This document shows positions 53,416 to 63,167 of a DNA stretch of 64,000 nucleotides, in pieces. How positions within the stretch are numbered: the stretch's first letter is position 1; the number at the start of each line of letters is the position of its first letter. Source of the DNA: Ruegeria sp. HKCCA6707 (GTDB taxonomy: Bacteria > Pseudomonadota > Alphaproteobacteria > Rhodobacterales > Rhodobacteraceae); contig NZ_WQEG01000004.1 of assembly GCF_013033515.1 (NCBI RefSeq), positions 124,001 through 188,000 of the forward strand. Reading direction: 5' to 3'. The translations under genes and the position numbers were made by a program. The notes under the pieces were generated by a model. The model worked only from the letters and a program-made list of their open reading frames with translations. It was not told where the DNA came from and searched no databases.

Positions 53416-54008
53416 CTTGTCGCCTCGATCCATTGACGCACCCGAGCCTCGGGGTCGGCGTTCAAGGTGATGTCCGTGACAACCGAGACGATATCGGCCC
53501 CGGCCTGCAAAACACCCGCGGCACGCTCGACGCTCATCCCACCGATACCCACCAAAGGAATGTCTCCCACTCGGGCCTTCCATTCGGTCACGCGCGGCAG
53601 GCCTTGCTGATGCCATTTCATCTTTTTCAGGATGGTCGGGTAAACAGGCCCCAGCGCCACATAGTCGGGATCCATCGCCAGCACGCGCTCCAGCTCATCG
53701 TCGTCATGCGTGGAAACGCCCAGTTTTAGACCCGCTTTTCGGATGGCTTCCAGATCTGCATCATCCAGATCTTCCTGCCCCAGATGGATCCAGTCACAGC
53801 CGAGGTCAATCGCTATCTGCCAATAGTCATTCACGACAAGGATAGCGCCGTGCTGACGGCAAAGATCACGCGAAAGGGCAATCTGCTCGCGCACCATATC
53901 GTCCGGTTGATCCTTGACCCGAAGCTGCACCAGCTTCACGCCAAGCGGTAGCATCCGCCGTAGCCAGTCCGAGTGGTCGAAGATCGGATAGAAACGATCC
54001 AGCGTCAT
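53412..54008 (-). CDS. thiE: Thiamine phosphate synthase ThiE
   Basis: 198 residues, typical TIM-barrel ThiE length. [10 protein letters not shown] at the start, [26 protein letters not shown] (consecutive elements) and [13 protein letters not shown] are the phosphate- and pyrimidine-binding motifs. It joins HMP-pyrophosphate and thiazole phosphate. It overlaps thiG by four bases at its start and the ThiF-like gene at its end. Confidence 0.92.
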   Translation of the reverse strand: MTLDRFYPIFDHSDWLRRMLPLGVKLVQLRVKDQPDDMVREQIALSRDLCRQHGAILVVNDYWQIAIDLGCDWIHLGQEDLDDADLEAIRKAGLKLGVSTHDDDELERVLAMDPDYVALGPVYPTILKKMKWHQQGLPRVTEWKARVGDIPLVGIGGMSVERAAGVLQAGADIVSVVTDITLNADPEARVRQWIEATR

Positions 54009-54769
54009 GACAGAAACGCCTTTCCGATAACAGGGGTCGAGGCCTCGGCCATATCGCGCGCCTCGATCGGGTCGGCCTGATGGGCCAGTTGTCCGGCCTG
54101 GATGGCCTGCATCATGGCTTTGGCCATCAAAACCGGATCGCCCGCGCGCGCTACGGCCGTGTTGAGCAATACGGCGTCATAGCCCAACTCCATAGCCTGC
54201 GCCGCGTGGCTGGGCAGGCCGATGCCCGCATCGATCACCAGCGGCACGTCAGGAAACTCCGCCCGCATCGCACGCAGGGCGTATGCGTTGTTTAGACCAC
54301 GCCCGGACCCAATGGGCGCGCCCCAGGGCATCAACACTTCGCACCCAGCGGCCAATAGACGTTCGCCCACGATCAAATCATCGGTTGTATAGGGAAAGAC
54401 CTGAAACCCTTCGTCGGTCAGGACGCGCGCGGCCTCAACCAGTTGGAACACATCCGGTTGAAGACTGTCAGTGTGCCCGATCAGCTCCAGCTTGATCCAT
54501 TTGGTATCAAACACCTCCCGCGCCATCTGCGCGGTGGTCACCGCCTCTTTCACGGTATGACACCCGGCCGTGTTGGGCAGAATCAGGACCCCAAGCTCTT
54601 GAATCATCTTCCAAAACGTCTGCCCAGCCCCAGATTCGCGCCGCAATGAAACCGTCGCCACCCCAGCGCCGCTTTCGCAAAAAGCCTGTTCCAAAATCGC
54701 AGGGCTGGGATATTGCGCCGTGCCCAGCATCAATGGGTTCGGCAGTTCCGTGCCGTAAAACCTCTTCAT
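54005..54769 (-). CDS. thiG: Thiazole synthase ThiG
   Basis: 254 residues. MLGTAQYPS near the start, [15 protein letters not shown], and [14 protein letters not shown] for the phosphate site are clear ThiG motifs; WIKLELIGH carries the Schiff-base Lys. It forms the thiazole ring from deoxyxylulose phosphate, dehydroglycine and ThiS thiocarboxylate. It starts two bases after thiS ends. Confidence 0.94.
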   Translation of the reverse strand: MKRFYGTELPNPLMLGTAQYPSPAILEQAFCESGAGVATVSLRRESGAGQTFWKMIQELGVLILPNTAGCHTVKEAVTTAQMAREVFDTKWIKLELIGHTDSLQPDVFQLVEAARVLTDEGFQVFPYTTDDLIVGERLLAAGCEVLMPWGAPIGSGRGLNNAYALRAMRAEFPDVPLVIDAGIGLPSHAAQAMELGYDAVLLNTAVARAGDPVLMAKAMMQAIQAGQLAHQADPIEARDMAEASTPVIGKAFLS

Positions 54770-54771
54770 CC

Positions 54772-54966
54772 TCAGCCCCCCTGCATCGGTGCAACAACTT
54801 CAACCCTGTCGCCATCAACAAGCTTGAGCGCGATGCGAAGGCTGGAGGGCACGAAGTCTTCATTCACCGCCGTGGCGACACGGCCCGAATATCCGCACTC
54901 GTCCAAAAGGTCCGACAGGGTTTCGGCCTGCACCTCGCGCACTTCGCCGTTAAGCACGATCTTCAT
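54772..54966 (-). CDS. thiS: Sulfur carrier protein ThiS
   Basis: 64 residues from ATG at 54966 (MKIVLNGE), with the obligatory C-terminal Gly-Gly (MQGG). The beta-grasp fold is plain from [20 protein letters not shown] near the end. The much longer open frame to 55158 is within thiO. The C-terminus is adenylated by ThiF and converted to a thiocarboxylate for ThiG. It overlaps the 3' end of thiO by 17 bases. Confidence 0.92.
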   Translation of the reverse strand: MKIVLNGEVREVQAETLSDLLDECGYSGRVATAVNEDFVPSSLRIALKLVDGDRVEVVAPMQGG

Positions 54967-55927
54967 CGACCATCTCCGAATGTTTGTTCTCAAGCGCCAA
55001 GTCCGCCACACCCTGCGCCAGGGCAGGTGCCAGAAGGTATCCGTGTCGATATAGCCCGTTGGCATAGATCCGACCGCCCCGGCGGCGGATGCGCGGTAGG
55101 TTGTCAGGGAAGGCGGGACGCAGATCGACACCGATTTCCAGCACCTCCGCCTCACCAAAACCGGGATTCAACGCATAGGCCGCGCTGAGCAATTCCAGCA
55201 TCGACCGCGCGGTGATCCTGTCACTGTCCTCGGACTCGATCATCGTCGCGCCCAGCATATACACCCCGTCCCCGCGCGGCACGATATAAAGCGGCATGCG
55301 CGGATGCAGCAGGCGGACAGGACGGGTGAGTGTTATCTCGGGGCAGCGGATCACCAGCATCTCACCCTTTACGCCACGCAGGTCTGTCAAACTCTCTCGT
55401 GCATGCAACCCGCGGCAATCGATAACATTGTCCAACGCCTCGGGCGCGGGCACCTTGTGAAATACGACCCCCTGTTTCTTCAGGGTGTGATAGAGGTCAT
55501 GCAAGGCGCGGCGCGGATCAAGATGCGCTTCATCCGTAAAGAACAGGCCTTTACCAAAACCATGTAGATCAGGCTCTAATTGGGCGATATCGTCGGTTAC
55601 AACCTCTTGGAACCCATGCGTGCGGCGCGCGAAACGGCGCAAGTCCGGCAGATCACGAGCATTGGCTACGACCAGCGTACCCAAGCGATCCACCTTGGTG
55701 CGTGCAGCCCACCACCCCAGCGCCTGTTGACCCAAGCGCAAGACCGGCTCTTCCGCGTTTTCGAACTCACACCACGGCGCCAACATGCCCCCGGCCCACC
55801 AGGAACACCCATGCGGCCCCGGAGGGCCACCGGGGTCAAAAACCTGCACAGTCGCGCCGCGCGCTGCCAGCTCGCTGGCCACCGCCAATCCGGCAACGCC
55901 TGCCCCTATGACCGACCAAACTGTCAC
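54950..55927 (-). CDS. thiO: Glycine oxidase ThiO
   Basis: 325 residues from GTG at 55927, overlapping the thiD stop as GTGA. The FAD-binding motif VIGAGVAGLAVASELAARG is at the N-terminus, and a C-terminal GLYRHGYLLAPALAQ segment is typical of ThiO/DAO enzymes. It oxidises glycine to the iminoacetate (dehydroglycine) used by ThiG, so this organism makes thiazole aerobically rather than via ThiH. Confidence 0.92.
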   Translation of the reverse strand: MTVWSVIGAGVAGLAVASELAARGATVQVFDPGGPPGPHGCSWWAGGMLAPWCEFENAEEPVLRLGQQALGWWAARTKVDRLGTLVVANARDLPDLRRFARRTHGFQEVVTDDIAQLEPDLHGFGKGLFFTDEAHLDPRRALHDLYHTLKKQGVVFHKVPAPEALDNVIDCRGLHARESLTDLRGVKGEMLVIRCPEITLTRPVRLLHPRMPLYIVPRGDGVYMLGATMIESEDSDRITARSMLELLSAAYALNPGFGEAEVLEIGVDLRPAFPDNLPRIRRRGGRIYANGLYRHGYLLAPALAQGVADLALENKHSEMVDEDRA

Positions 55928-56727
55928 GCAGACCAAACCTTGTGAAAGTGATGCACGGGTCCATGGCCCTGCCCGATCTTCAGATCATCCGCCGCCCGTA
56001 TCGCCCCTTGTAGATATACATGCGCCTCGGCCACTGCGACCTCAAGAGCAAGGCCTTTCGCAAGGCCCGCTGCAATCGCCGATGACAGCGTGCATCCGGT
56101 GCCATGAGTGTTCTTGGTTGCCTGACGCGGTGCTTTGAACGCACTCAGCGTGCCTGACCCGTCGATCAGCAGATCGTTGCACATGTATCCTGACCCGTGA
56201 CCGCCCTTCATGAGCACTGCCTTGGCGCCAAGGGCACAGAGCGCGCGACCCTGCGCAGTCATGTCTTCCAACGTGTGCGCCTCTGGCTGATCCAGCAAGC
56301 GTGCCGCTTCTGGCAAATTGGGGGTCATAACAGTGGCGCGCGGTAGCAGGGCGTCACGCAGAGTCTGAACGGCCTCGCTCGCCAGAAGGGCATCCCCCGA
56401 TTTGGCGACCATTACCGGATCCAGTACGATTGGCCCCTCAAAGCCCGAAATCGCCTTGGCCACTGTGTGAATGATATCAGGCGTCGCCAACATACCGATC
56501 TTGATTGCGCGCACGTCAAGATCATCCAGAACCGCAGCAATCTGGGCCGAGATTACATCTAGCGGGATGCCATGTACTGCGGTGACGGCTTTGGTGTTCT
56601 GCGCGGTCACTGCGGTGATCACGCTGGCTCCGTAAACACCCAACGCAGACATGGCTTTCAGATCCGCTTGAATGCCGGCACCACCGCCGCTGTCCGACCC
56701 TGCGATTGTCAGCGCAATAGGCGCCAT
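55924..56727 (-). CDS. thiD: Hydroxymethylpyrimidine/phosphomethylpyrimidine kinase ThiD
   Basis: 267 residues. TIAGSDSGGGAGIQADLKA at 7-25 is the family start. DPVMVAKSGDALL, LMKGGHG and the anion hole THGTGCTLSSAIA are present. It phosphorylates HMP twice to HMP-PP. It is the first gene downstream of the TPP riboswitch, 57 bases after it. Confidence 0.93.
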   Translation of the reverse strand: MAPIALTIAGSDSGGGAGIQADLKAMSALGVYGASVITAVTAQNTKAVTAVHGIPLDVISAQIAAVLDDLDVRAIKIGMLATPDIIHTVAKAISGFEGPIVLDPVMVAKSGDALLASEAVQTLRDALLPRATVMTPNLPEAARLLDQPEAHTLEDMTAQGRALCALGAKAVLMKGGHGSGYMCNDLLIDGSGTLSAFKAPRQATKNTHGTGCTLSSAIAAGLAKGLALEVAVAEAHVYLQGAIRAADDLKIGQGHGPVHHFHKVWSA

Positions 56728-56784
56728 CCGAATGCTCCATCAATTCTGGGGCAACGGGCTTGGAAAACGTCTGTAGTGTTAAGA

Positions 56785-56872
56785 CCGTTCCCTCCGCCGG
56801 TATTGCCCGGATCAGGTTCGATGGGTTGATGCGCCAGCACCTCTCAGCCCCTTGACCAGGGCACCCCAACGG
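56785..56872 (-). promoter_or_regulatory. TPP riboswitch (THI element)
   Basis: Read leftward, the conserved elements occur in order: GGGGTGCCC, GGGGCTGAGAGG, ACCC, CGAACCTGATCCGGG and TACCGGCGGAGGGAAC, closed by outer arms CCGTT and AACGG. This is a complete thi-box aptamer. It lies 57 bases upstream of the thiD ATG and should switch off the operon when thiamine pyrophosphate is ample. No classical terminator follows, so control is probably at translation initiation. Confidence 0.95.
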
Positions 56873-57291
56873 TTGGCGCGGAACATCTCAGGCAAGGCAA
56901 AAAGAATCAAGAGGTTTTTGCGAGGCTCTGCCTCGCGCTCAGGGATATTATCAGCCAGATGAAGCGAGGTATCTGCTCGATGTCTTCCGCTAAGATCGGA
57001 GCAAATGAACACCATAGTCAAATCAAAGCCATGTAGTGGTATACCACTCTATTTTGTATCTGACAGAGTTATCCACACCAAATCATTGACTCAACGGCAA
57101 CTTCGGGGAATCATGGGTTGTCTTGAAGGTGCGCCATCGGGGAATCGCTAAACTGCCCGACAGCGCTTTCCTTCAGGCAAACGCAACAGAGGTTGCTTTC
57201 GACTGCTTGGACTCTGACACTAGAATCCACTTGTCAGAAACTGTCAAGAGCGGCCTCTTCAAACCGGTAGAACCGGAGAAAGGTCGTTATC
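56873..57291. other. Spacer upstream of thiamine operon and the 51-residue gene
   Basis: About 420 bases with no convincing gene; a 72-codon TTG-started frame from 57123 overlaps the small gene and looks spurious. The region must contain the leftward promoter of the thiamine operon and the rightward promoter of the small gene. It holds the palindrome at 57035-57048. Confidence 0.45.
57035..57048. promoter_or_regulatory. Perfect 14-base palindrome of GntR-operator type
   Basis: AGTGGTATACCACT contains the TGGT-N2-ACCA core seen in operators of FadR/GntR-family regulators. It lies about 160 bases beyond the TPP aptamer and about 245 bases before the small gene, so it could act on either promoter. 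Confidence 0.4.
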
Positions 57292-57447
57292 ATGGCCAAA
57301 CGAGCACCATGGCATTCAATCAAATCGAATGTTTATCATGACGATACTGAATGCAACACTGGCAACAACATTGAGCGAGAAAACTTGCGTTCCGGTACAG
57401 GTGGAAAACCGAAGTGCCAAGAGTGCAAGAGCATCAATAGCCGATAG
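57292..57447 (+). CDS. 51-residue Cys-containing conserved small protein
   Basis: ATG at 57292 with AAAGG nine bases upstream; 51 codons and a TAG at 57445. The sequence is polar and basic, begins MAKRAPWHSIKSNVYHD and contains Cys21 (ECNTGNNIE) plus a Cys-x2-Cys pair at 42-45 (KCQEC). I recall very similar short proteins with HSIKSNVYH and TGNNIE segments in other alphaproteobacteria, none with an assigned role. The Cys/His pattern could hold a metal. It is convergent with dnaJ. Confidence 0.7.
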   Translation: MAKRAPWHSIKSNVYHDDTECNTGNNIERENLRSGTGGKPKCQECKSINSR

Positions 57448-57459
57448 CCAAAAAGATGG

Positions 57460-57481
57460 GTAGGCGGCCGTTGTCGCCTAC
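57460..57481. terminator. Hairpin between the small gene and dnaJ
   Basis: GTAGGCG and CGCCTAC form a seven-base stem with an eight-base loop, ending right at the dnaJ stop codon. On the minus strand it would follow dnaJ and on the plus strand the small gene. T-runs are short, so it may be a weak bidirectional terminator. Confidence 0.5.
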
Positions 57482-58630
57482 TCAACCTTTCATGCCATCC
57501 CAGAAGGATTTGACAGACGAGAAAAAGCTTTTGGATTCCGGGTGGTTGTCTTCACCCAGATCATCGAACTCTCGCAGCAGTTCTTTTTGACGACTGGTCA
57601 GGTTCACCGGCGTTTCGACCGCCAACTCGATGAACATGTCACCCGTGCCGCCACCGCGCAGGGCGGGCATACCTTTGCCGCGCAGACGCATTTGGCGACC
57701 GGATTGGCTGCCGGCCGGGATCTGGATACGACCGCGCCCGCCATCGATGGTCGGCACCTCAATCGATCCGCCCAGCGCGGCTTTGGCCATGCTGACCGGC
57801 ACCCGACAATAAAGGTTCACACTGTCGCGTTCGAAGAGCTTATGTTCCGTCACTTCGAGGAAGATATAAAGATCGCCCGGAGGGCCACCGCGCATACCAG
57901 CCTCGCCCTCGCCAGCCAGACGAATGCGCGTTCCTGTTTCGACACCTGCCGGAATATTCACCGACAAAGCCCGGTCTTTTTCGACCCGACCCGCACCCTG
58001 ACAAGATTTGCAGGGGTTCTTGATGATCTGGCCCAGACCGGAACAGGTCGGACAGGTGCGTTCAACCGTGAAAAAGCCCTGTTGCGCACGGACTTTGCCC
58101 ATGCCCGAACAGGTCGGACAGGTGGTGGGCTCGGCACCGCCTTCAGCACCCGTGCCCTCACAGGCCGAACACGCAACAGCGGTCGGAACATTGATGGTTT
58201 TCTGCAGGCCAGCAAAAGCCTCTTCCAGCGTCACGCGCAGGTTATAGCGCAGGTCCGAGCCGCGCGCCGCGCGACGTCCACCGCCGCCGCCACGCTGTCC
58301 GCCCATGAAATCGCCGAACAGGTCGTCAAACACATCGGAAAACGCGCTCGAGAAGTCACTCTGGCCGAAACCGCCACCCGGGCGACCGCCGCCGCCCATA
58401 CCGTTTTCAAACGCGGCATGACCAAAGCGGTCATAAGCCGCCTTTTTCTCGGCATCACGCAGGACGTCATAGGCCTCATTGGCCTCTTTGAACTGCGCCT
58501 CGGCGTCGGGATTGTCTTTGTTGCGGTCGGGATGCAATTCCTTGGCCTTCTTGCGAAAGCCTTTCTTGATCTCATCCGCCGAAGCGCCCTTGGACACGCC
58601 GAGCACGTCGTAGTAGTCGCGTTTTGACAT
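57482..58630 (-). CDS. dnaJ: Chaperone DnaJ
   Basis: 382 residues from ATG at 58630 ([12 protein letters not shown]). The J domain has the HPD motif in [10 protein letters not shown] Gly-rich stretch follows. Four zinc-binding repeats are present: [24 protein letters not shown] and CKSCQGAG. The C-terminal substrate domains are normal. It stimulates DnaK ATPase. It lies 74 bases downstream of dnaK on the same strand. Confidence 0.97.
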   Translation of the reverse strand: MSKRDYYDVLGVSKGASADEIKKGFRKKAKELHPDRNKDNPDAEAQFKEANEAYDVLRDAEKKAAYDRFGHAAFENGMGGGGRPGGGFGQSDFSSAFSDVFDDLFGDFMGGQRGGGGGRRAARGSDLRYNLRVTLEEAFAGLQKTINVPTAVACSACEGTGAEGGAEPTTCPTCSGMGKVRAQQGFFTVERTCPTCSGLGQIIKNPCKSCQGAGRVEKDRALSVNIPAGVETGTRIRLAGEGEAGMRGGPPGDLYIFLEVTEHKLFERDSVNLYCRVPVSMAKAALGGSIEVPTIDGGRGRIQIPAGSQSGRQMRLRGKGMPALRGGGTGDMFIELAVETPVNLTSRQKELLREFDDLGEDNHPESKSFFSSVKSFWDGMKG

Positions 58631-58658
58631 CAGTATTTCCTTCTGCCTCAACGTAAAT

Positions 58659-58685
58659 GGGCCGGCCCGATGCCCGGACCGGCCC
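58659..58685 (-). promoter_or_regulatory. Hairpin in the dnaK-dnaJ spacer
   Basis: GGGCCGG and CCGGCCC form a seven-base GC-only stem with a 13-base loop in the 74-base spacer. It could reduce read-through or protect the dnaK message and so keep DnaK in excess of DnaJ. Confidence 0.5.
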
Positions 58686-58704
58686 CGATTGGCCCGGTGA
58701 CCCG

Positions 58705-60612
58705 TTAGTTACGCTTGTTGTCGTCCAGATCTTCGAACTCGGCATCGACGATATCGTCATCGCCCGGTGCCGCATCTGCTGCCGCAGGTTCGTCCTCGGC
58801 CTCTTCCGACTGCGCCTTATAGATCGCTTCACCCAGTTTCATGGCCGCTTCGGTCACGTTCTGGATGCCGGCTTTGATCTTGTCGGCATTGTCTGTTTCC
58901 AGCTCATCCTTGAGCGCGGCAACAGCCAGTTCGATCGCTTCGACGGTCGACGGATCGACCTTGTCGCCATGATCCTCGATCGATTTCTCGGTCGCGTGGA
59001 CAAGGCTTTCGGCCTGGTTCTTGGCTTCGACCAGCTCTTTGCGGGCCTTGTCTGCCTCGGCATTTTCCTCGGCGTCCTTGACCATCTTTTCGATGTCGTC
59101 ATCCGACAGACCGCCAGAGGCCTGGATCGTGATCTTCTGCTCTTTGCCGGTGCCTTTGTCTTTGGCCGAAACCGAGACAATGCCGTTGGCGTCGATGTCA
59201 AAAGTCACCTCGATCTGAGGCATACCGCGCGGTGCGGGCGGGATTTCTTCCAGGTTGAACTGACCCAGGATCTTGTTGTCCGCAGCCATTTCCCGCTCAC
59301 CCTGGAACACCCGGATGGTTACGGCGTTCTGGTTGTCTTCGGCGGTCGAGAAGACCTGAGACTTTTTAGTCGGGATCGTGGTGTTGCGGTCGATCAAACG
59401 GGTGAACACGCCACCCAGTGTCTCGATGCCCAGAGACAGCGGGGTCACGTCCAGCAGAACCACGTCTTTGACGTCACCTTGCAGAACACCGGCCTGAATG
59501 GCGGCGCCCATAGCAACAACCTCATCCGGATTCACACCCTTGTGCGGCTCTTTGCCGAAGAATTTGGTGACCTCTTCGATCACTTTCGGCATCCGGGTCA
59601 TACCACCAACCAGAACAACCTCATCCACGTCTCCAGCCGACAGGCCCGCGTCTTTCAACGCCGCCTGGCAAGGCTTCATCGATTTCTTGATCAGATCCGA
59701 GACCAGCGATTCCAGTTTGGCACGGGTCAGTTTCATGACCATGTGCAGCGGCTGACCGTTCGAACCCATCGAGATGAACGGCTGGTTGATTTCAGTCTGC
59801 GAGGTCGAGCTGAGCTCGATCTTGGCTTTTTCAGCGGCTTCTTTCAGACGCTGCAAGGCCATCTTGTCCTGGCTCAGGTCAACGCCGTGTTCCTTTTTGA
59901 ACTCATCCGCCAGATAGTTGACGATGCGCATGTCAAAGTCTTCACCGCCCAGGAAGGTGTCACCATTGGTCGACTTAACTTCGAACAGGCCGTCGTCGAT
60001 TTCCAGGATGGTCACATCGAAAGTACCGCCACCAAGGTCATAGACAGCGATGGTTTGGGTTTCTTCCTTGTCCAGACCATAGGCCAGAGCAGCCGCTGTC
60101 GGTTCGTTGATGATCCGCAGCACTTCCAGACCGGCGATTTTACCGGCGTCTTTGGTGGCCTGACGCTGTGCGTCGTTGAAATAGGCCGGAACGGTGATGA
60201 CCGCCTGCGTGACTTCCTCACCCAAATAGCTCTCGGCGGTTTCCTTCATCTTGCCCAGAGTGAAGGCCGAGATCTGGCTTGGGGAGTACTTTTCGCCGCG
60301 GGCTTCTACCCACGCGTCGCCATTGCCGCCATCAACGATGGAATACGGCACCATCTTCTTGTCTTTTTCGACTTCGGCATCATCCACACGACGACCGATC
60401 AAGCGCTTGACGCCAAAGATCGTGTTGTCGGGGTTGGTGACCGCCTGACGTTTTGCAGGCTGACCGACCAGTCGCTCATCTTCGGTGAAGGCGACAATCG
60501 AGGGCGTGGTCCGCGCCCCTTCGGCGTTTTCGATGACCTTCGGCTGCGAGCCGTCCATGATCGCAACGCAGGAGTTGGTGGTTCCGAGGTCAATCCCGAT
60601 TACTTTTCCCAT
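58705..60612 (-). CDS. dnaK: Chaperone DnaK (Hsp70)
   Basis: 635 residues. [13 protein letters not shown] begins the ATPase domain, and [13 protein letters not shown] and [12 protein letters not shown] are Hsp70 signatures. The substrate domain and helical lid follow, ending in an acidic tail with [10 protein letters not shown]. It folds and holds client proteins in an ATP cycle with DnaJ and GrpE. Start ATG after GGGATTGAAAGA. A heat-shock-like promoter lies about 110-140 bases upstream. Confidence 0.97.
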   Translation of the reverse strand: MGKVIGIDLGTTNSCVAIMDGSQPKVIENAEGARTTPSIVAFTEDERLVGQPAKRQAVTNPDNTIFGVKRLIGRRVDDAEVEKDKKMVPYSIVDGGNGDAWVEARGEKYSPSQISAFTLGKMKETAESYLGEEVTQAVITVPAYFNDAQRQATKDAGKIAGLEVLRIINEPTAAALAYGLDKEETQTIAVYDLGGGTFDVTILEIDDGLFEVKSTNGDTFLGGEDFDMRIVNYLADEFKKEHGVDLSQDKMALQRLKEAAEKAKIELSSTSQTEINQPFISMGSNGQPLHMVMKLTRAKLESLVSDLIKKSMKPCQAALKDAGLSAGDVDEVVLVGGMTRMPKVIEEVTKFFGKEPHKGVNPDEVVAMGAAIQAGVLQGDVKDVVLLDVTPLSLGIETLGGVFTRLIDRNTTIPTKKSQVFSTAEDNQNAVTIRVFQGEREMAADNKILGQFNLEEIPPAPRGMPQIEVTFDIDANGIVSVSAKDKGTGKEQKITIQASGGLSDDDIEKMVKDAEENAEADKARKELVEAKNQAESLVHATEKSIEDHGDKVDPSTVEAIELAVAALKDELETDNADKIKAGIQNVTEAAMKLGEAIYKAQSEEAEDEPAAADAAPGDDDIVDAEFEDLDDNKRN

Positions 60613-60722
60613 TCTTTCAATCCCTTTCTCTTCAAGGCGATGTCCCGAGGGCCGGACCCATTATGGCATCCTGTCCCCGATCTGATGTGCGCGACAGCAC
60701 TAAACCATCGCGCGTCTCGGCG

Positions 60723-60752
60723 TATATAAGGGCGCAAACAGGGGGCTGCAAG
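60723..60752 (-). promoter_or_regulatory. Candidate heat-shock (RpoH) promoter of dnaK
   Basis: Read leftward: CTTG at 60752-60749, a 16-base spacer, and CCCTTATATA at 60732-60723. This resembles alphaproteobacterial sigma-32 promoters (CTTG, then a C-rich TATAT-like -10). A start would fall about 105 bases before the dnaK ATG. Confidence 0.5.
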
Positions 60753-60827
60753 CGTTGTAAATCGCTGGTTTTCAGGATTCTGAGCCCTTTTTTGTCAAGG
60801 TTTTGGTAAGGATCGGGAAAACCGAAT

Positions 60828-61430
60828 ATGACTCAGCTGCTGTTGCGGGGTTTTGACATCCGAAAGGGCTATCTGGATGCGCACGCTCAGACAGCGCTGG
60901 TCGAGAGGCTGCGCCCGATTCTTAAGGCCGCGCCTTTGTTCCATCCCACAACGCCTTCCGGCAAACACATGTCGGTTCGCATGACCTCGGCAGGCGCATT
61001 GGGATGGGTGTCTGACAAGAGCGGGTACAGATATCAGGATCATCACCCCAAGGGCATGACGTGGCCGTCTATTCCGGACGCTATCCTGAACATTTGGTAC
61101 GATATCACCAAGGCCGAACGCGCACCGGATTGCTGCCTGATCAACTACTATGGTGAGAACACGCGCATGGGTATGCATCAGGACAAGGATGAGGCCGATT
61201 TTTCCTGGCCGGTCCTGTCGATCTCGCTGGGTGACGATGCACTATTTCGGATTGGCAACACGTCGCGCGGCGGAAAGACCGAGTCGATCTGGCTGAGTTC
61301 TGGTGATGTCGTTGTGATGGGAGGGCCTGCGCGGCTGACCTATCACGGGATTGACCGGATCCGTTTTGGCTCATCCCGGTTGCTGCCCAAGGGCGGGCGC
61401 ATCAACCTGACGCTACGCGTGGCGACCTAA
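60828..61430 (+). CDS. alkB: Alkylated DNA dioxygenase AlkB
   Basis: 200 residues. The iron ligands are His and Asp in MGMHQDKDEAD and the distal His in LTYHGIDRI. The 2-oxoglutarate-binding Arg is in RINLTLR near the C-terminus. NYYGENTRMGMHQD matches AlkB. It oxidatively demethylates 1-methyladenine and 3-methylcytosine. Its stop overlaps the convergent ABC permease stop. No ada box or alkA lies nearby. Confidence 0.92.
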   Translation: MTQLLLRGFDIRKGYLDAHAQTALVERLRPILKAAPLFHPTTPSGKHMSVRMTSAGALGWVSDKSGYRYQDHHPKGMTWPSIPDAILNIWYDITKAERAPDCCLINYYGENTRMGMHQDKDEADFSWPVLSISLGDDALFRIGNTSRGGKTESIWLSSGDVVVMGGPARLTYHGIDRIRFGSSRLLPKGGRINLTLRVAT

Positions 61431-62248
61431 CGCCTTGCGTCCCAGCTTTTGGATACATGCTGGCGGGTATAGAACTCGGCCAGAAGACCAATGATCAGCA
61501 ACACAATTCCAACCCAAAGCGCATATTCCCAGCTGGAATTTCGCGGATAGTAGTTTCGGAACACAAAGCCCCGGCACTGGTCGATGGCATGAAACAGCGG
61601 GTTCCAAGTGAACAGGCTCAGCATGAAACCGCCCAGCGCGTTGCCAACAAACATCTTGCCCGAGAACAGCATGTTCATACGGCGATAAACTTGGGTGAGA
61701 ATACTGACTGTCCTTGGAAACCAAGGTGAGAGCGCCAAGAACACCACACCAACCGCACATCCGGTGAACCACGCCAACATCAGCATTGCGAACGCGCCGC
61801 CTGGGTTCTGGATATCCACCGGCCCTATAAGAACGACGTAAACAAGCAATATTACCAAAATTGACACAACCTGCGTGTAAAGCTGACCGAACGCAGCCGC
61901 CATAAGGACAACCGAAAAGTTCATTGGTGAATGCAGTGTCAGCGGATTGTTGGCCGTGCCAAGCCCGGCGACCGAGCCCACGGCCTTTATATGGGTCATG
62001 AACAAAAAGACGCCCGAGAGCAGAAAAAGAATGAAATCACCCCGGATTTTTGCGATCCGCGTACCCAGCAGCGACATGATCAGATAAAAAACGGTCACGA
62101 TCACCAATATCTGCATAATGTTCATCAACACAGCCAGCACGGCATTGGAATGCTGCGACCGTATGTTTCGTACGATCGCATGAAACACCAATTCCATCGT
62201 GGTGAAGGCGCCGCCCAGAAGCGATTGGTTTCGCTCAAACTTGAACAC
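61427..62248 (-). CDS. ABC-2 type polysaccharide export permease (KpsM/Wzm-like)
   Basis: 273 residues from GTG at 62248. Six hydrophobic segments and the ABC-2 layout are seen: a cytoplasmic N-terminus, then an SILTQVYRRMNMLFSGKMFVG region (two consecutive elements) and a C-terminal FYTRQHVSK tail. This is the membrane part of capsule or O-polysaccharide exporters. The ATPase partner must lie elsewhere. Neighbouring kdsB and an epimerase support a surface-glycan locus, though cysQ and kdsB are on the opposite strand. Confidence 0.8.
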   Translation of the reverse strand: MFKFERNQSLLGGAFTTMELVFHAIVRNIRSQHSNAVLAVLMNIMQILVIVTVFYLIMSLLGTRIAKIRGDFILFLLSGVFLFMTHIKAVGSVAGLGTANNPLTLHSPMNFSVVLMAAAFGQLYTQVVSILVILLVYVVLIGPVDIQNPGGAFAMLMLAWFTGCAVGVVFLALSPWFPRTVSILTQVYRRMNMLFSGKMFVGNALGGFMLSLFTWNPLFHAIDQCRGFVFRNYYPRNSSWEYALWVGIVLLIIGLLAEFYTRQHVSKSWDARR

Positions 62249-62369
62249 GGGTTTTGGTCATCCTGCTGTTTGGCCAACAATCTGGCACGAAATTCTTGCT
62301 GTTCCGTTTCCAGCGCATCATAAGTCCGTCAGGATTTTGGATCAACAAACCCCGTGAACGGAGCAATTT

Positions 62370-63167
62370 GTGACTTACGACGCGCTAATTCCTGTCATCA
62401 GACGTCTGGCTTTGGAAGCTGGCGACACGATTATGAAGATTTATGATGCGGATGATTTCGACGTCAAAGTCAAATCCGATGCCAGCCCCGTGACCGAGGC
62501 GGATGAGGCTGCCGATGCCCTGATCTCGGCCGGCTTACGCGCTGCCTTCCCTGATATTCTACTGGTCACCGAAGAACAGGCTGCCTCGCATTCCGAAAAG
62601 GGCGACACATTCCTGATCGTCGATCCCCTGGACGGCACCAAAGAGTTCATCAACCGACGCGGTGATTTTACCGTTAATATCGCGCTGGTAGAAAACGGTG
62701 TACCGACGCGCGGCGTGGTTTATGCGCCTGCGAAAGGTCGAATGTTCTATACGCAGCCCGATGGTCAGGCGGTCGAAGAGACCGGTTCTCTGGACAAAGA
62801 TGCTCCTGGCCCAGTCACCGCGATATCAGTGTCTAAACCGGATAATTCTTCCCTGATGATCGTCGCATCCAAATCGCACCGCGATCAGGCGACCGAAGAC
62901 TACATCAACAAATATCAGGTCAAAGACAGCAAAAGTGCAGGCTCGTCCCTGAAATTCTGTCTGGTGGCGACAGGTGAGGCTGATCTTTATCCCCGCGTCG
63001 GTCGCACGATGGAGTGGGACACGGCTGCCGGTCATGCCGTTTTGGCAGGCGCCGGGGGCCAAGTTGTGCGCTTTGACGACCATACGCCGCTGAAATATGG
63101 CAAGGACGGCTATGCAAACCCGTTCTTTATTGCCTACGCTCCGGGTGTTGACCTGAAAGAGGCTTGA
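62370..63167 (+). CDS. cysQ: 3'(2'),5'-bisphosphate nucleotidase CysQ
   Basis: 265 residues from GTG at 62370 with GGAG upstream. DPLDGTKEFINRRGDFTVNI is the metal-binding inositol-phosphatase motif, EEQA is the upstream Glu site and EWDTAAGHAVL is the C-terminal motif. It dephosphorylates PAP to AMP, which prevents PAP inhibition in sulfur assimilation and after sulfotransfer. It overlaps kdsB. Confidence 0.92.
   Translation: MTYDALIPVIRRLALEAGDTIMKIYDADDFDVKVKSDASPVTEADEAADALISAGLRAAFPDILLVTEEQAASHSEKGDTFLIVDPLDGTKEFINRRGDFTVNIALVENGVPTRGVVYAPAKGRMFYTQPDGQAVEETGSLDKDAPGPVTAISVSKPDNSSLMIVASKSHRDQATEDYINKYQVKDSKSAGSSLKFCLVATGEADLYPRVGRTMEWDTAAGHAVLAGAGGQVVRFDDHTPLKYGKDGYANPFFIAYAPGVDLKEA

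Noticed and set aside
57123-57341. 72-codon frame starting at TTG
   Set aside because: It overlaps the better supported 51-residue gene in another frame and has no ribosome site or motif.
58657-60729. 690-codon plus-strand frame opposite dnaK
   Set aside because: It is the antisense shadow of the well supported dnaK gene, a common effect of GC-rich codon use.
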